A stretch of DNA of 64,000 nucleotides from Parafrankia elaeagni. Lineage in GTDB: Bacteria; Actinomycetota; Actinomycetes; Frankiales; Frankiaceae. The stretch is taken from NCBI RefSeq assembly GCF_000374165.1, contig NZ_KB893694.1:106980-170979 (forward strand), read 5' to 3'. The notes beneath the pieces are model-generated. The model saw nothing but the letters and a program-made list of their open reading frames with translations. It did no database searches and had not been told where the DNA came from. Of the stretch, positions 10,551-20,237 are shown piece after piece. The position numbers were made by a program, and so were the translations under genes. The number at the start of each line of letters is the position of its first letter. The first letter of the stretch is position 1.

Positions 10551-11207
10551 ATGAGCCTGGTGACGGCCGCGGTGACTGCCTTGGCCGTCGGCTGTGCGGC
10601 GCTGCCGGTCGCGGCGCTGCCCGGGGTCGTCGGTTCCTTCGAACCGGCGGACGGCCGGCCGCCCCGGCGGGCGGTGCCCTCAGGTCCCGCGCTGGCCGCG
10701 ATCACCCTGGGCCTGCTCGCGGCCGTGGCCGCGGTGATCTACCCGCATACCGGCCGGCTGCCCGCCTACCTGTACCTGACCGTCGTCGGCGTGCTGCTCG
10801 CCGCCGTCGACCTGCGGGTGCACCGGCTGCCCGACCGGATCGTGCTGCCCTCCTACGCCGTGCTGGCCGTCCTGCTCGCGCTGCCCACGCTGGGCGAGGA
10901 CGCACCGGGGCGCTGGTCGCGGGCGGTGGTCGCCGGAGCGGTGGCCTGGCTGTTGTACGGGGGGCTGCGGCTCCTCCCGGGCGCCGGGCTCGGGCGCGGG
11001 GACGTGAAGCTCGCCGGGTTGCTCGGCATGGCGGTGGGCTGGCTGGGCTGGCCGGCCGTCGCGGTCTGGTTCGTCGCGACGACCCTGCTCTCCGGGCTGG
11101 TGGCGATGGCGCTGCTGCTCCTGCGCCGGGTGTCCCGGCGTGATCCGATCGCCTACGGCCCGTTTCTGCTCACCGGTGCTCTGGTCGCGGTGCTGTGCAC
11201 GGGATGA
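10551..11207 (+). CDS. Prepilin peptidase, A24 family (short form)
   Basis: 218 residues, almost entirely membrane-embedded (about six helices). The aspartyl protease residues are in AAVDLRVHRLPDRI (Asp 87) and in the family motif GRGDVKLAG (Asp 151). The N-terminal cytoplasmic cysteine/methylase domain of full-length PilD is missing, as in actinobacterial A24 peptidases that process Flp/Tad-type pilins. Members of this family are often found next to aroE in actinobacteria. No pilin or Tad genes are in the window, so its substrate must be encoded elsewhere. It starts at ATG 10551, 10 bases after aroE. Confidence 0.88.
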   Translation: MSLVTAAVTALAVGCAALPVAALPGVVGSFEPADGRPPRRAVPSGPALAAITLGLLAAVAAVIYPHTGRLPAYLYLTVVGVLLAAVDLRVHRLPDRIVLPSYAVLAVLLALPTLGEDAPGRWSRAVVAGAVAWLLYGGLRLLPGAGLGRGDVKLAGLLGMAVGWLGWPAVAVWFVATTLLSGLVAMALLLLRRVSRRDPIAYGPFLLTGALVAVLCTG

Positions 11208-11373
11208 GTGAGGGATGAGCGAGGAATCACCGGGATGACCGGGATGGCCACGACCGCCGCTGGCCCGCTGTGGGTGGGCCTGGGTCGGTTTGGGCTGGCC
11301 TGGCCGGTCGATCCGCTTCGGTGCGAGGTCCGGCGGTCGTGCGGGGGCTGCCCGCCGTGAAAGACTGGGTGAC

Positions 11374-12558
11374 ATGGTGCGCTGGTTGACGGCGGGGGAG
11401 TCGCATGGTCCCGCTCTGGTCGCGACGGTCGAGGGGCTGCCCGCGGGCATCGCGGTGACCCGGGCGGAGATCGGTGCCGAGCTGGCCCGTCGCCGTCTCG
11501 GCCATGGCCGCGGCGCGCGGATGAAGTTCGAGCGCGACGAGATCGAGCTGCTCGGTGGAATGCGCCACGGCGTGACCATCGGCGGCCCGGTCAGCATCGT
11601 CGTCCGCAACACCGAGTGGCCCAAGTGGGATCGGGTCATGTCGCCCGATCCGGTCGACGCCGAGGAGCTGGCGGGGCTCGGCCGCAACGCGCCGCTGACC
11701 CGCCCGCGGCCCGGCCACGCCGACCTGGCCGGCATGCAGAAGTACGGCTTCGACGACGCGCGGCCGGTCCTGGAGCGCGCGAGCGCACGGGAGACCGCCG
11801 CCCGGGTGGCGCTCGGCACGGTCGCCAAGGCGTTCCTGCAGCAGGCGTACGGCATCGAGATCGTCTCGCACGTCGTCGCGATCGGCGCGGCCGAGGTGCC
11901 CCCGGGCACGCCTGCGCCGGTGTCGCTGGCCGCGGTCGACGCCGATCCGGTGCGCTGTGCCGACCCGGCCGCGAGCGCACGCATGATCGCCGAGATCGAC
12001 GCTGCCCACCGCGACGCGGACACGCTCGGCGGCATCGTCGAGGTGCTCGCCTACGGCTGCCCGCCAGGGCTGGGGAGCTACGTCCACGGTGACCGCCGGC
12101 TCGACGCGCGGATCGCGGCCGAGCTCATGGGTATCCAGGCGATCAAGGGCGTCGAGTTCGGCGACGGCTTCCTCACCGCCCGGCGGCGCGGCTCGGTCGC
12201 GCACGACGAGATCGAGCCCCTCGACGGGCCGGGCATGCGGGTGCGGCGGTCCAGCGACCGCGCCGGCGGGGTCGAGGGCGGCATGACGACTGGTGAGCCG
12301 CTGCGCGTCCGTGCCGCGATGAAGCCGATCTCCACCCTGTCACGGCCGCTCGCGACGATCGACGTGGCCACCGGCGACCCGGCTGTGGCCATCGCCCAGC
12401 GGTCCGACGTCTGCGCCGTTCCCGCGGCCGGAGTCGTGGCCGAGGCCATGGTCGCCCTGGTGCTCGCCGGCTCGGCGCTGGAGAAGTTCGGCGGCGATTC
12501 GGTCGAGGAGTCCCGGCGCAACTGCGAGGCCTACCTCAAGTCGTTGGCGGTGCGCTGA
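11374..12558 (+). CDS. aroC: Chorismate synthase
   Basis: 394 residues; makes chorismate from EPSP using reduced FMN. The N-terminus reads [25 protein letters not shown], which contains signature 1. Other conserved blocks include [70 protein letters not shown] and [28 protein letters not shown] 11374 was preferred to a far upstream in-frame start because conservation begins at residue 2. The 166-bp gap before it and the tight spacing to aroK suggest that aroC-aroK-aroB is transcribed as a unit. Confidence 0.97.
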   Translation: MVRWLTAGESHGPALVATVEGLPAGIAVTRAEIGAELARRRLGHGRGARMKFERDEIELLGGMRHGVTIGGPVSIVVRNTEWPKWDRVMSPDPVDAEELAGLGRNAPLTRPRPGHADLAGMQKYGFDDARPVLERASARETAARVALGTVAKAFLQQAYGIEIVSHVVAIGAAEVPPGTPAPVSLAAVDADPVRCADPAASARMIAEIDAAHRDADTLGGIVEVLAYGCPPGLGSYVHGDRRLDARIAAELMGIQAIKGVEFGDGFLTARRRGSVAHDEIEPLDGPGMRVRRSSDRAGGVEGGMTTGEPLRVRAAMKPISTLSRPLATIDVATGDPAVAIAQRSDVCAVPAAGVVAEAMVALVLAGSALEKFGGDSVEESRRNCEAYLKSLAVR

Positions 12559-12560
12559 CC

Positions 12561-13205
12561 ATGCGGACCGGAAACAACGCGCCGCACGCGCCGCACGCGC
12601 CGCACGCGCCGGGCGAGGCGCTGCACCCGGTGGCCGACTCGTCGCGTCCGGTCGACTCCGCGCCGCGGATGCCGCGGCCGGAGGCGGGAGTCGGCCCGGC
12701 CGCCGTGCTGGTCGGCGCGCCCGGGGCGGGCAAGAGCACGGTCGGCATGGCCCTCGCGCAGCGCCTCGGGGTGGCGTTCCGCGACACCGACGCGGACGTC
12801 GAGGCGACCCTCGGGATGAGCGTCTCCGACGTCTTCCTCGAACACGGCGAGGAGTACTTCCGCGCGGCTGAGCGCACCGCGGTGCTGGTCGCCCTCGACG
12901 AGCACGCGGGAGTGCTCGCTCTCGGCGGCGGCGCGGTGCTCGACGCCGAGGTACGCGCGGCCCTGGCCCGGCACTGGGTCGTCTATCTCGATGTCAGCGC
13001 GTCCGACGCCGCGCGGCGGGTCGGGCTGGCCCGTGACCGGCCGCTCCTGGTGGAGGGCCCACGCACGCGGCTGGCCGCCCTGCTGAAGGCCCGCCGCCCG
13101 CTCTACGAGGAGGTTGCCGCGATCACGGTCGACACCGGCGCCCTCGGCGTCGAGGAGGTCGTCGCCCAGATCCTGGTCGAACATGCGGGAAGGGCGAGCC
13201 GCTGA
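12561..13205 (+). CDS. aroK: Shikimate kinase
   Basis: 214 residues, about 45 more than typical because of an N-terminal Pro/His/Ala extension that includes three copies of the 9-base unit gcgccgcac (12579-12605). The kinase domain has Walker [10 protein letters not shown] at 52-60, the shikimate-binding FRDTDADVE near 73-81, the GGG motif in [10 protein letters not shown], and the adenine-lid arginines in [15 protein letters not shown]. It phosphorylates the 3-OH of shikimate. Two bases separate it from aroC, and its stop overlaps the aroB ATG. Confidence 0.95.
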   Translation: MRTGNNAPHAPHAPHAPGEALHPVADSSRPVDSAPRMPRPEAGVGPAAVLVGAPGAGKSTVGMALAQRLGVAFRDTDADVEATLGMSVSDVFLEHGEEYFRAAERTAVLVALDEHAGVLALGGGAVLDAEVRAALARHWVVYLDVSASDAARRVGLARDRPLLVEGPRTRLAALLKARRPLYEEVAAITVDTGALGVEEVVAQILVEHAGRASR

Positions 13206-14320
13206 TGTCGGCGACGAAGGTTTCCGACGTGGTCCGGATCCGGGTCGCCCCGGCCGGTGACCGACCGTACGAGGTTGCGCTGGGTGAAGGCGTGCTCGGC
13301 GAGCTGCGGCCCCTGGTGGCGGGGCGGACCCGTGTGGCGGTCATCCATCCGCGGGCGCTGCGCACCACCGCTGCCTCGGTCGTCGCCGAGCTGCGCGGCG
13401 ACGCCGGCGTCGAGGCCCACGTGATCGAGGTCCCCGACGGTGAGGAGGCCAAGCAGCTGCGGATCGCGGGCACCTGCTGGGACACGCTCGGCCGGCTCGG
13501 TTTCACCCGGGACGACCTGGTCATCGGCCTGGGCGGCGGCACCACCACCGACCTCGCCGGCTATGTCGCCGCCAGCTGGCTGCGAGGCGTCGACGTCATC
13601 CAGGTGCCGACAACGCTGCTCGGGATGGTTGATGCCGCCGTCGGCGGCAAGACCGGGATCGACATCGACGCCGGCAAGAACCTGGTCGGTGCGTTCCACC
13701 AGCCGCTGGCCGTGCTCTGCGACCTGGCCGTTCTGGGCTCGTTGCCCGCGGTGGAGGTCCAGGCCGGTCTCGCCGAGGTCGTGAAGGCCGGGTTCATCGC
13801 CGATCCGCGCATCCTTGACCTGCTGGAGGCCGATCCCACCGGGGCGGCGCACCTGCCGGAACTGGTGGAGCGCTCGATCAGGGTCAAGGCGGAGGTCGTC
13901 TCCGGCGATCCGCGCGAGGCGGGCCGTCGCGAGATCCTCAACTACGGTCACACGCTGGCCCACGCGATCGAGAAGGTCGAGAAGTTCACCTGGCGGCACG
14001 GTGCCGCGGTGTCTGTCGGCCTGGTGTTCGCGGCCGAGCTCTCCCGCCGGGTCGCGGGCCTGGACAACGCCACCGCCGCCCGGCACCGCGACATTCTGCG
14101 GGCGATCGGCCTCCCCGTGGAATACCGCGAGGACCGCTGGCCACAGCTGCTCGACGCCATGCGGGTGGACAAGAAGACGCGCGGGCGGCGCCTGCGGTTC
14201 GTCGTCCTGGAGTCGCTGGGGCAGACCCGCGCCTTCGACGGCGCGGAGCCGGACCTGCTGCTCGCCGTGTACGCCGCCGCCGTGGCTCCCGGCGGCGGCG
14301 TACACGCGGCTGGCGCCTGA
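13205..14320 (+). CDS. aroB: 3-dehydroquinate synthase
   Basis: 371 residues; NAD- and metal-dependent conversion of DAHP to 3-dehydroquinate. Visible blocks: IPDGEEAK-like [30 protein letters not shown] (NAD binding), [34 protein letters not shown], and the metal ligands in [20 protein letters not shown] and [12 protein letters not shown] 13205 overlaps the aroK stop (TGATG). The aroQ gene and proline peptidase gene that often follow aroB in actinobacteria are not here. A perfect 23-bp inverted repeat lies just after the stop. Confidence 0.97.
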   Translation: MSATKVSDVVRIRVAPAGDRPYEVALGEGVLGELRPLVAGRTRVAVIHPRALRTTAASVVAELRGDAGVEAHVIEVPDGEEAKQLRIAGTCWDTLGRLGFTRDDLVIGLGGGTTTDLAGYVAASWLRGVDVIQVPTTLLGMVDAAVGGKTGIDIDAGKNLVGAFHQPLAVLCDLAVLGSLPAVEVQAGLAEVVKAGFIADPRILDLLEADPTGAAHLPELVERSIRVKAEVVSGDPREAGRREILNYGHTLAHAIEKVEKFTWRHGAAVSVGLVFAAELSRRVAGLDNATAARHRDILRAIGLPVEYREDRWPQLLDAMRVDKKTRGRRLRFVVLESLGQTRAFDGAEPDLLLAVYAAAVAPGGGVHAAGA

Positions 14321-14327
14321 CCTTCCT

Positions 14328-14378
14328 GCTCTCCTGCCTCCACCCGCCGGTGGATCCGGCGGGTGGAGGCAGGAGAGC
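14328..14378. terminator. Perfect 23-bp inverted repeat between convergent aroB and ABM gene
   Basis: Arms at 14328-14350 and 14356-14378 are exact reverse complements, with the 5-base loop tggat. The element begins 8 bases after the aroB stop and ends 3 bases before the stop of the opposing monooxygenase gene, so it can terminate both. There is no T-run on either side, as is common for actinobacterial hairpin terminators. Confidence 0.85.
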
Positions 14379-14381
14379 GGC

Positions 14382-14669
14382 TCAGGTGAGCGAGCGGGCC
14401 AGCTCGGCGTCGTACTCGGCCACCGATGCGGAGATCATCACCGTGTTCTGTTCCTCGGTGGGCCCACTGCCGCGGAAGGCCTCGACCGCCTCCCGCGTCT
14501 CCCAGCGTTCGAAGACGTTGATGCGCCCCGGATCGGTGAGGTCGGGGGAGATGGCGAAGTCGAGGCACCCCGAGGCAGCGCGCGCCTGCCGCACGATCTC
14601 GGTACAGCCGGCGAGATAGCGCTCTCGCCGGGCGGGGTCGACGAGGAGCTGTCCGGCCACAATGATCAT
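14382..14669 (-). CDS. Antibiotic biosynthesis monooxygenase (ABM) domain protein
   Basis: 95 residues. The start MIIVAGQLLVDPARRERYLAG, the centre ASGCLDFAISPDLTDPGRINVFERWETREAVEAF and the short C-terminal helix fit the small dimeric ferredoxin-like ABM fold (quinol monooxygenase / YgiN-like). The actual substrate cannot be told from the sequence, and many such proteins act on quinones or polyketides. ATG 14669 was chosen because a strong GAGGAGGG site lies just upstream; longer in-frame starts have no conserved sequence. It is one of two minus-strand genes in the window and sits where aroQ/pepQ are often found. Confidence 0.85.
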   Translation of the reverse strand: MIIVAGQLLVDPARRERYLAGCTEIVRQARAASGCLDFAISPDLTDPGRINVFERWETREAVEAFRGSGPTEEQNTVMISASVAEYDAELARSLT

Positions 14670-14905
14670 GGTTTCACCCTCCTGGTCGTGAAGGTCGACG
14701 ACCTGTGAGTGCAGACTCTCCACCGTGCCGGAACTCATCCCTGGCGGGGACTGCAGTGGGCCCGGGACGCGACCGCCCGGGCTGTCGAGCGGTCGCGGAC
14801 GGGATCTGTAGACTTTGCCGCGGCCTGAAACGGTGACGAGCGACGGCTGGCAGGCGAGTACGGATCGATCTGCCGGGCGGCGACCGGAACGGAGAGACAC
14901 GCGCA

Positions 14906-15469
14906 GTGGCGACAACGAACGACCTGAAGAACGGCATGACGCTCGATATCGACGGGGTGTTGTGGAACGTCGTCGGATTCCAGCACGTCAAGCCGGGCAA
15001 GGGCGGGGCGTTCGTCCGGACGACGCTGAAGAACGTGCTGACCGGCAAAGTCGTCGACCGGACCTTCAACGCCGGGATCAAGGTGGACGTCGCGACCGTC
15101 GACCGCCGAGAGATGACCTATCTGTACCGGGACGGCGCCGACTTCGTGTTCATGGACAGCGAGTCCTACGACCAGATCCCGGTTCCGCCGGGCGTGGTGG
15201 GCGGCGTCGCCGACTACATGCTGGAGAACACGATCGCGACCGTGGCGCTGCACGACGACGCGCCGCTCTACGTGGAGCTCCCGGCCAGCGTCGAACTGAC
15301 GATCTCCGAGACCGAGCCCGGCGTCCAGGGCGACCGGTCGACCGGCGGGACGAAGCCGGCGACCCTCGAGACGGGCGCCAGCATCCAGGTGCCGCTGTTC
15401 ATCACGACCGGTGAGAAGGTCAAGGTGGACACCCGCGACGGTCGTTATCTCGGTCGGGTGACGAGCTGA
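14906..15469 (+). CDS. efp: Translation elongation factor P
   Basis: 187 residues, the normal EF-P size. EF-P binds between the ribosomal P and E sites and relieves stalling at polyproline. KOW-like domain I contains the tip loop [12 protein letters not shown] with Lys 32. Domains II and III follow, with the signature at [42 protein letters not shown]. No EpmA/EpmB-type modification genes are nearby. The start is GTG 14906. A TAGACT hexamer at 14809-14814 could be the -10 element of its own promoter. EF-P need should be high in this proteome, which is rich in Pro-rich tails. Confidence 0.97.
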   Translation: MATTNDLKNGMTLDIDGVLWNVVGFQHVKPGKGGAFVRTTLKNVLTGKVVDRTFNAGIKVDVATVDRREMTYLYRDGADFVFMDSESYDQIPVPPGVVGGVADYMLENTIATVALHDDAPLYVELPASVELTISETEPGVQGDRSTGGTKPATLETGASIQVPLFITTGEKVKVDTRDGRYLGRVTS

Positions 15470-16005
15470 GCGCCAGGTCCAAGGCGCGGAAACGCGCTCT
15501 TGACATTCTGTATGAGGCGGACCTGCGTTCGGTGCGGCCGATGGAGACCCTGGCCGCCCGGCGGGCACAGTCGGATCCTCCAGTCCCCGACTACGCATCC
15601 GACCTGGTCGAGGGTGTGGTCTCGCACCTGGCGGAGATCGACGGCCATATCGCCCGTTTCGCGCAGGGCTGGTCGCTGGACCGGATGCCTCCGGTCGATC
15701 GCAACATCCTGCGGATCGCAGTCCTGGAACTGTTCTGGCGTGGGGACGTACCGGACGGCGTCGTGATCGACGAAGCGGTGAGGCTGGCCAAGACCATCTC
15801 GACCGACCGCTCACCGGCGTTCGTGAACGGCCTGCTGGCCAGCCTGTTGCAGGAGAAGCCGGCGGCGGGCGGCCCGGCGACCGGGTACGGAAGTGCCCCC
15901 GGCCCCGCCGCTGCCGATCCGGCTGGCGACGGTGACGCCGCGGCCGGAGACGACCGGGATGCGGCCGGCGGCACGGTGCTGCGGGCGGAGACTGCCGAGG
16001 GCTGA
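15466..16005 (+). CDS. nusB: Transcription antitermination factor NusB, probable CTG start
   Basis: 179 residues if translation starts at CTG 15466. NusB binds boxA RNA with S10 in rRNA antitermination. The family N-terminus [20 protein letters not shown] begins directly after this codon. No ATG, GTG or TTG lies in frame between the upstream stop at 15412 and GTG 15532, and starting at GTG 15532 would delete the conserved first helix. CTG 15466 also overlaps the efp stop as CTGA, the same 4-base coupling used throughout this window. Later conserved parts are [51 protein letters not shown]. The tail is Gly/Ala/Asp-rich. Confidence 0.88.
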   Translation: MSARSKARKRALDILYEADLRSVRPMETLAARRAQSDPPVPDYASDLVEGVVSHLAEIDGHIARFAQGWSLDRMPPVDRNILRIAVLELFWRGDVPDGVVIDEAVRLAKTISTDRSPAFVNGLLASLLQEKPAAGGPATGYGSAPGPAAADPAGDGDAAAGDDRDAAGGTVLRAETAEG

Positions 16006-16088
16006 GAGACTGCCGCGGGCTGATCGGCGGCGGGGCTCTGACAGGCGACGCGCTCTGTAGACGGGCCTGCCTGCCTGTCTCGCGGTGT

Positions 16089-16118
16089 CCCGGTACGTCA
16101 CCGTGGTGACGTACCGGG
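16089..16118. terminator. Perfect 13-bp inverted repeat between convergent nusB and bldD
   Basis: CCCGGTACGTCAC at 16089-16101 and its exact reverse complement at 16106-16118 flank the 4-base loop CGTG. It lies 84 bases after the nusB stop and 130 bases from the bldD stop, so it can act on both strands. A C-run, not a T-run, follows. The rest of 16006-16247 shows nothing recognisable. Confidence 0.75.
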
Positions 16119-16247
16119 TCCCCCCCAGAAAACCTGTGCTGTGCTGATACGGCGGTGCTGTGCTGGTCGGGCAGTGGTGCTGCTCAGCGGAGCTGTCCCG
16201 GTGGGCCGGCTGCTCCCGGTGCGTCGGGTGCGTCGGGTGCGGCTGGC

Positions 16248-16745
16248 CTAGGCGTCCGAGGCGGCGGGCTCGCTGCCCTGCTCGGGCGAAAGCACACCCC
16301 AGGACACGAGCTGCTCGGTGAGCTTGCTCGGGGACGTGTCGTAGATCACCGCGAGGGACCGAAGGTCCTCGTAGCGGATGGAGAGCACGCGCCCGTTGTA
16401 GTCGCCGCGCTGGCTCTGGATCGTGGCCGCGTACCGCGCAAGCGGGCCGCCCTGCTCCTTCGGGACCTGCGCGAGGCGCTCGAGGTCGAGCACGATGCGC
16501 GGCGACTGCTCGAGAGGAGCGACGGTCGAGCCTTCGGGAAGGAGCTCACCGACCGGTACGCCGTAGAACTCGGCCAGCTCGGAGAGCCGCTGGACGGTGA
16601 CGGCACGGTCACCCCGCTCGTAGGAGCCCACCACGACGGCCTTCCACCGACCGTGCGACTTCTCCTCGACGCCATGGAGCGAGAGCCCCTGCTGGGTGCG
16701 TATCGCGCGCAGCCGAGCACCGAGCGCCTTCGCATAGTCGGACAT
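16248..16745 (-). CDS. bldD: Developmental repressor BldD (c-di-GMP-binding)
   Basis: 165 residues. The N-terminal helix-turn-helix is MSDYAKALGARLRAIRTQQGLSLHGVEEKSHGRWKAVVVGSYERGDRAVTVQRL, almost identical to Streptomyces BldD. The C-terminal domain has the c-di-GMP signature RGD (113-115), eight residues, then RYED (124-127), so the tetrameric c-di-GMP-bound repressor form should be possible. In Streptomyces, BldD represses sporulation genes during vegetative growth. ATG 16745 was chosen over GTG 16757 because the ribosome site would abut the GTG and the family N-terminus begins at MS-YAK. It is transcribed away from the pyr operon. Confidence 0.96.
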   Translation of the reverse strand: MSDYAKALGARLRAIRTQQGLSLHGVEEKSHGRWKAVVVGSYERGDRAVTVQRLSELAEFYGVPVGELLPEGSTVAPLEQSPRIVLDLERLAQVPKEQGGPLARYAATIQSQRGDYNGRVLSIRYEDLRSLAVIYDTSPSKLTEQLVSWGVLSPEQGSEPAASDA

Positions 16746-17162
16746 CGAAGTGCCCACTCCTGTCGTGGTCGATCACTTGGAACCGGGGCTCGTGCCGCCG
16801 GCGGTTACCGATAGTAGTGCCCGCCAGGTTGCGACTCGACACCCGGGGGGTCGTGTCGCCTCTTTCTTTGTACCACTTTCTGTAGCCCTCTGGTCGCGGC
16901 TGGCATTAGCGCCGTCGGTACTTCCTGGCTGAAGAGTGAACGGGTGCGCGTCGTCTAACTGTGGTGACGTGTAGTGACGATTAGCGTCCTCGGTATGCGG
17001 AGCATCGTGATTCGAGTCACTCTCAGCGACGATCGGCCGTGGCCGACGGATGGCGAGGACGAACCCGTCCGTATTGGGACGACGTCCGTCGCAGTCGCGG
17101 CCCTCAGGCCTGCCTGACCCGCTTCGCGGCCCCTGACCTGGCTGGTACCGTCGCGTTGACCG
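16746..17162. promoter_or_regulatory. Divergent control region between bldD and the pyr operon
   Basis: About 415 bases with lower GC than the flanks and no gene. It must contain the bldD promoter (leftward) and the pyr promoter (rightward). Several GTGAC/GTCAC half-sites are present, such as GTGACGTGTAGTGACG near 16963-16978 and GAGTCACTC near 17014-17022, which recall BldD operator halves; autoregulation is inferred. TGGTACCGT at 17143-17151 could be an extended -10 for the pyr operon. Confidence 0.45.
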
Positions 17163-17198
17163 CTCCTTTAAGGACCGTCCCGTGAGGCGGGGAAGGAG
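17163..17198 (+). promoter_or_regulatory. PyrR-binding RNA hairpin that can hide the pyrR ribosome binding site
   Basis: CTCCTT (17163-17168) pairs exactly with AAGGAG (17193-17198), which is the Shine-Dalgarno sequence for the pyrR GTG at 17208. Inside, CCG (17175-17177) pairs with CGG (17188-17190), leaving the loop TCCCGTGAGG, the conserved sequence recognised by PyrR in other bacteria. PyrR-dependent translational repression through such a leader has been shown in Mycobacterium smegmatis. By inference, PyrR with UMP would lock the hairpin and shut off the operon. Confidence 0.85.
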
Positions 17199-17207
17199 GG
17201 ACACCTC

Positions 17208-17912
17208 GTGGCTGCGGCCGCGCAAGGCGACCCTGCCCGGAACACGTCCGGGCGACCGGCGGGGAAGGCAGCCCGCCCCCGGGACGGGGCCGGCGTCGAT
17301 CCGGGTGTCGCACCTGTCGCAACCGGCGCACCCGTCGCAACCGGCCGGCCCGGTGACAGTGAGCAGCCGGGCGCCATCCGCACCGTGCTCTCCGCCGCCG
17401 ACATGAACCGTGTGGTCAGCCGGATGGCCCATCAGGTGCTGGAGAAGACCTCCGGTGGTGACGGAGTGGTGCTGCTCGGCATCCCGACACGGGGGGTTCC
17501 CCTCGCCCACCGGCTTGCCCGCCGGGTCACCGACGTCGAGGGCGTGAGCCTCCCCGTCGGCTCGCTGGATCCGACGATGTACCGGGACGACCTCCGGCTG
17601 CGGGGCGTGCGCCCCCTGGAGGTGACCGAGATCCCCGACTGCGGTGTGGACGGGATGGTCGTCGTTCTTGTTGACGACGTCCTCTATTCCGGCCGCACCG
17701 TGCGGGCCGCGCTCGACGCACTCTCCGCCTACGGAAGGCCCCGCGCGGTACAGCTTGCCGTCCTCGTCGACCGGGGTCACCGCGAGCTGCCTATCCGCGC
17801 CGACTACGTGGGGAAGAACATGCCCACCTCGCGCCGTGAGTCGGTGGCTGTCCGCCTCCGTGAGGTCGACGACCTGGACGCCGTGTGCATCGTCTCTCCG
17901 GACGCACCGTGA
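17208..17912 (+). CDS. pyrR: Pyrimidine operon regulator PyrR / uracil phosphoribosyltransferase
   Basis: 234 residues, about 50 more than usual because of a disordered N-terminus (repeated [11 protein letters not shown]). The phosphoribosyltransferase fold begins at [23 protein letters not shown]. The PRPP loop [10 protein letters not shown] lies at 155-164, and conserved [24 protein letters not shown] and [22 protein letters not shown] are present. PyrR senses UMP/UTP against PRPP and binds pyr leader RNA. The GTG start has a strong AAGGAGG 8 bases upstream, which lies in the hairpin described at 17163-17198. It heads the pyr operon. Confidence 0.95.
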   Translation: MAAAAQGDPARNTSGRPAGKAARPRDGAGVDPGVAPVATGAPVATGRPGDSEQPGAIRTVLSAADMNRVVSRMAHQVLEKTSGGDGVVLLGIPTRGVPLAHRLARRVTDVEGVSLPVGSLDPTMYRDDLRLRGVRPLEVTEIPDCGVDGMVVVLVDDVLYSGRTVRAALDALSAYGRPRAVQLAVLVDRGHRELPIRADYVGKNMPTSRRESVAVRLREVDDLDAVCIVSPDAP

Positions 17913-17952
17913 CGGCACGGGGCTGGGCTCACCCGGGTGCCGGGAGGTGGCT

Positions 17953-18885
17953 GTGAAACGCCATCTTCTCTCGACCGCCGACCTGGAGCTGGCCGACGCG
18001 GTGCTGGTGCTCGACACCGCGGACCGGATGGCGCGGATTGCCGATGCCCCGGTCCGCAAGCTGCCGACGCTGCGTGGCCGGACCGTCGTCAATCTGTTCT
18101 TCGAGGATTCCACCCGTACCCGCACGTCCTTCGAGGTAGCCGCCAAGAGGCTGTCGGCCGATGTGATCAATTTTTCGGCCCGGGGGTCAAGCGTGTCGAA
18201 GGGCGAGAGCCTGAAGGACACGGCGCAGACCCTCGAGGCGATGGGCGCCGACGCGGTGGTCTGCCGGCACCCGGCCAGCGGCGCGCCGCACCGCCTCGCC
18301 TCCTGGGTACAGGGCAGCGTCGTGAACGCCGGCGACGGCACGCACGAGCACCCCACCCAGGCCCTGCTGGACGCCTTCACGATCCGCCGCCGGCTCGGCC
18401 GTCTCGAAGGCCTCGCCGTCACGATCGTCGGGGACGTCCTGCACTCGCGGGTGGCGCGGTCCAACATCTGGCTGCTGACGACCCTGGGCGCGCACGTCAC
18501 CGTGGTGGCCCCGCCGACCCTCATCCCGCTGGGTATCTCCGGCTGGCCGGTGGAGGTCTCCTACGACCTCGACGCCGTCCTGCCCAAGAGCGACGTCGTC
18601 ATGATGCTGAGGGTGCAGCGGGAGCGGATGTCCGCGGCCTTCTTCCCCTCCGAGCGGGAGTACAGCCGCCGGTACGGCCTCGACGCCGACCGCGCGGCGC
18701 TGATGCCCGACCACGCCCTGGTCATGCACCCGGGCCCGATGGTCCGCGGAATGGAGATCGCGTCCTCCGTGGCCGACTCGCCGCGCTCGACGGTGGTCGA
18801 ACAGGTGGCCAACGGGATCAGTGTGCGGATGGCGGTCCTCTACCTGCTGCTGGGCGGCAGCGGCACCGAACGGGAGTCCTCATGA
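17953..18885 (+). CDS. pyrB: Aspartate carbamoyltransferase catalytic chain
   Basis: 310 residues; condenses carbamoyl phosphate and aspartate, the committed step of pyrimidine synthesis. The carbamoyl-phosphate motif STRTRTSFE is at 53-61, followed by [22 protein letters not shown], and the C-terminal [14 protein letters not shown] 17953 begins the conserved [10 protein letters not shown]. The Shine-Dalgarno GGGAGG is at about 17942. No regulatory chain PyrI is present. The stop overlaps the pyrC ATG (ATGA); in actinobacteria these two enzymes may associate, but nothing here shows it. Confidence 0.96.
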   Translation: MKRHLLSTADLELADAVLVLDTADRMARIADAPVRKLPTLRGRTVVNLFFEDSTRTRTSFEVAAKRLSADVINFSARGSSVSKGESLKDTAQTLEAMGADAVVCRHPASGAPHRLASWVQGSVVNAGDGTHEHPTQALLDAFTIRRRLGRLEGLAVTIVGDVLHSRVARSNIWLLTTLGAHVTVVAPPTLIPLGISGWPVEVSYDLDAVLPKSDVVMMLRVQRERMSAAFFPSEREYSRRYGLDADRAALMPDHALVMHPGPMVRGMEIASSVADSPRSTVVEQVANGISVRMAVLYLLLGGSGTERESS

Positions 18886-20237
18886 CATCGGTGATCGTGC
18901 TGCGCGACGTCCGCCCGCTCGGCGGCGACCCCCGCGACCTGGTCCTCGCGCAGGGCGTGGTCGCCGCGGTCACACCGCCCGGCGGTGGCGAGCTCACCGG
19001 CGTGGTGGCGGACGCCGCCGAGGGCGCGGCCGGCGGCACCCGCCGCGGCCCCCTCGTCGTCGACGGCAGGGACCTGATCGCGCTGCCGGGGCTGGTCGAC
19101 CTGCACACCCATCTGCGGGAACCCGGCCGTGAGGACGCCGAGACCGTCGAGTCGGGCACCCGCGCCGCGGCCCTGGGCGGCTACACCACCGTGTTCGCGA
19201 TGGCCAACACCGATCCGGTGGCGGACACCGCGGGCGTGGTGGAGCAGGTGTGGCGGCTCGGGCAGGACGCCGGCCACTGCGACGTCCGCCCGGTCGGCGC
19301 CGTGACCAGGGGGCTCGCCGGCACCCAGCTCGCCGAACTGGGCGCGATGGCCTCGTCCGCCGCGGCTGTGCGGGTCTTCTCCGACGACGGCCACTGCGTG
19401 TCGGACGCCCTGCTCATGCGCCGGGCACTGGAGTACGTCAAGGCCTTCGACGGGGTCGTCGCCCAGCACGCGGAGGAGCCGCGGCTCACCGTGGGTGCGC
19501 AGATGAACGAGGGGGCGACGGCCGCACGGCTCGGTCTGCCCGGCTGGCCCGCGGTCGCCGAGGAGGCGATCATCGCCCGGGACGCGCTGCTGGCCGGCCA
19601 TGTCGGGTCGCGCCTGCACATCTGCCACGTGTCGACGGCCGGTTCGGTCGACATCATCCGCTGGGCCAAGGCGAAGGGGTGGCAGGTGACCGCCGAGGTG
19701 ACCCCGCACCACCTCCTGCTCACCGAGGAACTGGTCGCGTCCTACGACCCCGTGTTCAAGGTCAATCCGCCGCTGCGGACGAAAGCCGACACAGAGGCAC
19801 TGCGCGCCGGCCTGGCGGACGGCACGATCGACTGTGTGGCCACTGATCACGCTCCGCACGCCTCCGAGGACAAAGAAACCGAATGGGCCGCGGCCCGGCC
19901 GGGAATGCTCGGCCTGGAGACCGCCCTGTCCGTCGTGATCCAGACGATGGTCGCGACCGGGCACCTCGGCTGGGCCGATGTCGCCGAGCGGATGGCCTTC
20001 GCGCCGGCGCGGATCGGTGGTGTCACCGACACCGTTCCCGACCCCACGGGGTTCGCCCAGGTCGGAGCCCCCGCCACACTGACGCTGCTCGACCCGCAGG
20101 CGAGTCGCGTCATCGACCCACACGCCCTGGCCAGCCGGAGCGGCAACACGCCGTACCGGGGCCGCAACCTGCCCGGCCTGATCCGGGCGACGTTCCTGCG
20201 GGGCCGCCCCACCGTGCTCGACGGGAAGATCGTATGA
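18882..20237 (+). CDS. pyrC: Dihydroorotase (class I)
   Basis: 451 residues; closes carbamoyl aspartate to dihydroorotate. The zinc ligands are in [10 protein letters not shown] (His 74, His 76), [17 protein letters not shown] and [12 protein letters not shown] (Asp near 320). The metal-region [11 protein letters not shown] uses Asp where class II enzymes have a carboxylated Lys, typical for class I. ATG 18882 overlaps pyrB; its stop overlaps the next gene in the same way, so translation is probably coupled through the operon. Confidence 0.96.
   Translation: MTSVIVLRDVRPLGGDPRDLVLAQGVVAAVTPPGGGELTGVVADAAEGAAGGTRRGPLVVDGRDLIALPGLVDLHTHLREPGREDAETVESGTRAAALGGYTTVFAMANTDPVADTAGVVEQVWRLGQDAGHCDVRPVGAVTRGLAGTQLAELGAMASSAAAVRVFSDDGHCVSDALLMRRALEYVKAFDGVVAQHAEEPRLTVGAQMNEGATAARLGLPGWPAVAEEAIIARDALLAGHVGSRLHICHVSTAGSVDIIRWAKAKGWQVTAEVTPHHLLLTEELVASYDPVFKVNPPLRTKADTEALRAGLADGTIDCVATDHAPHASEDKETEWAAARPGMLGLETALSVVIQTMVATGHLGWADVAERMAFAPARIGGVTDTVPDPTGFAQVGAPATLTLLDPQASRVIDPHALASRSGNTPYRGRNLPGLIRATFLRGRPTVLDGKIV

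Noticed and set aside
15496-15511. TTGACA in front of TATGAG, promoter-like
   Set aside because: The hexamers lie inside the nusB coding start with a far too short spacer; the sequence is explained by the conserved NusB residues ALDILYEAD.
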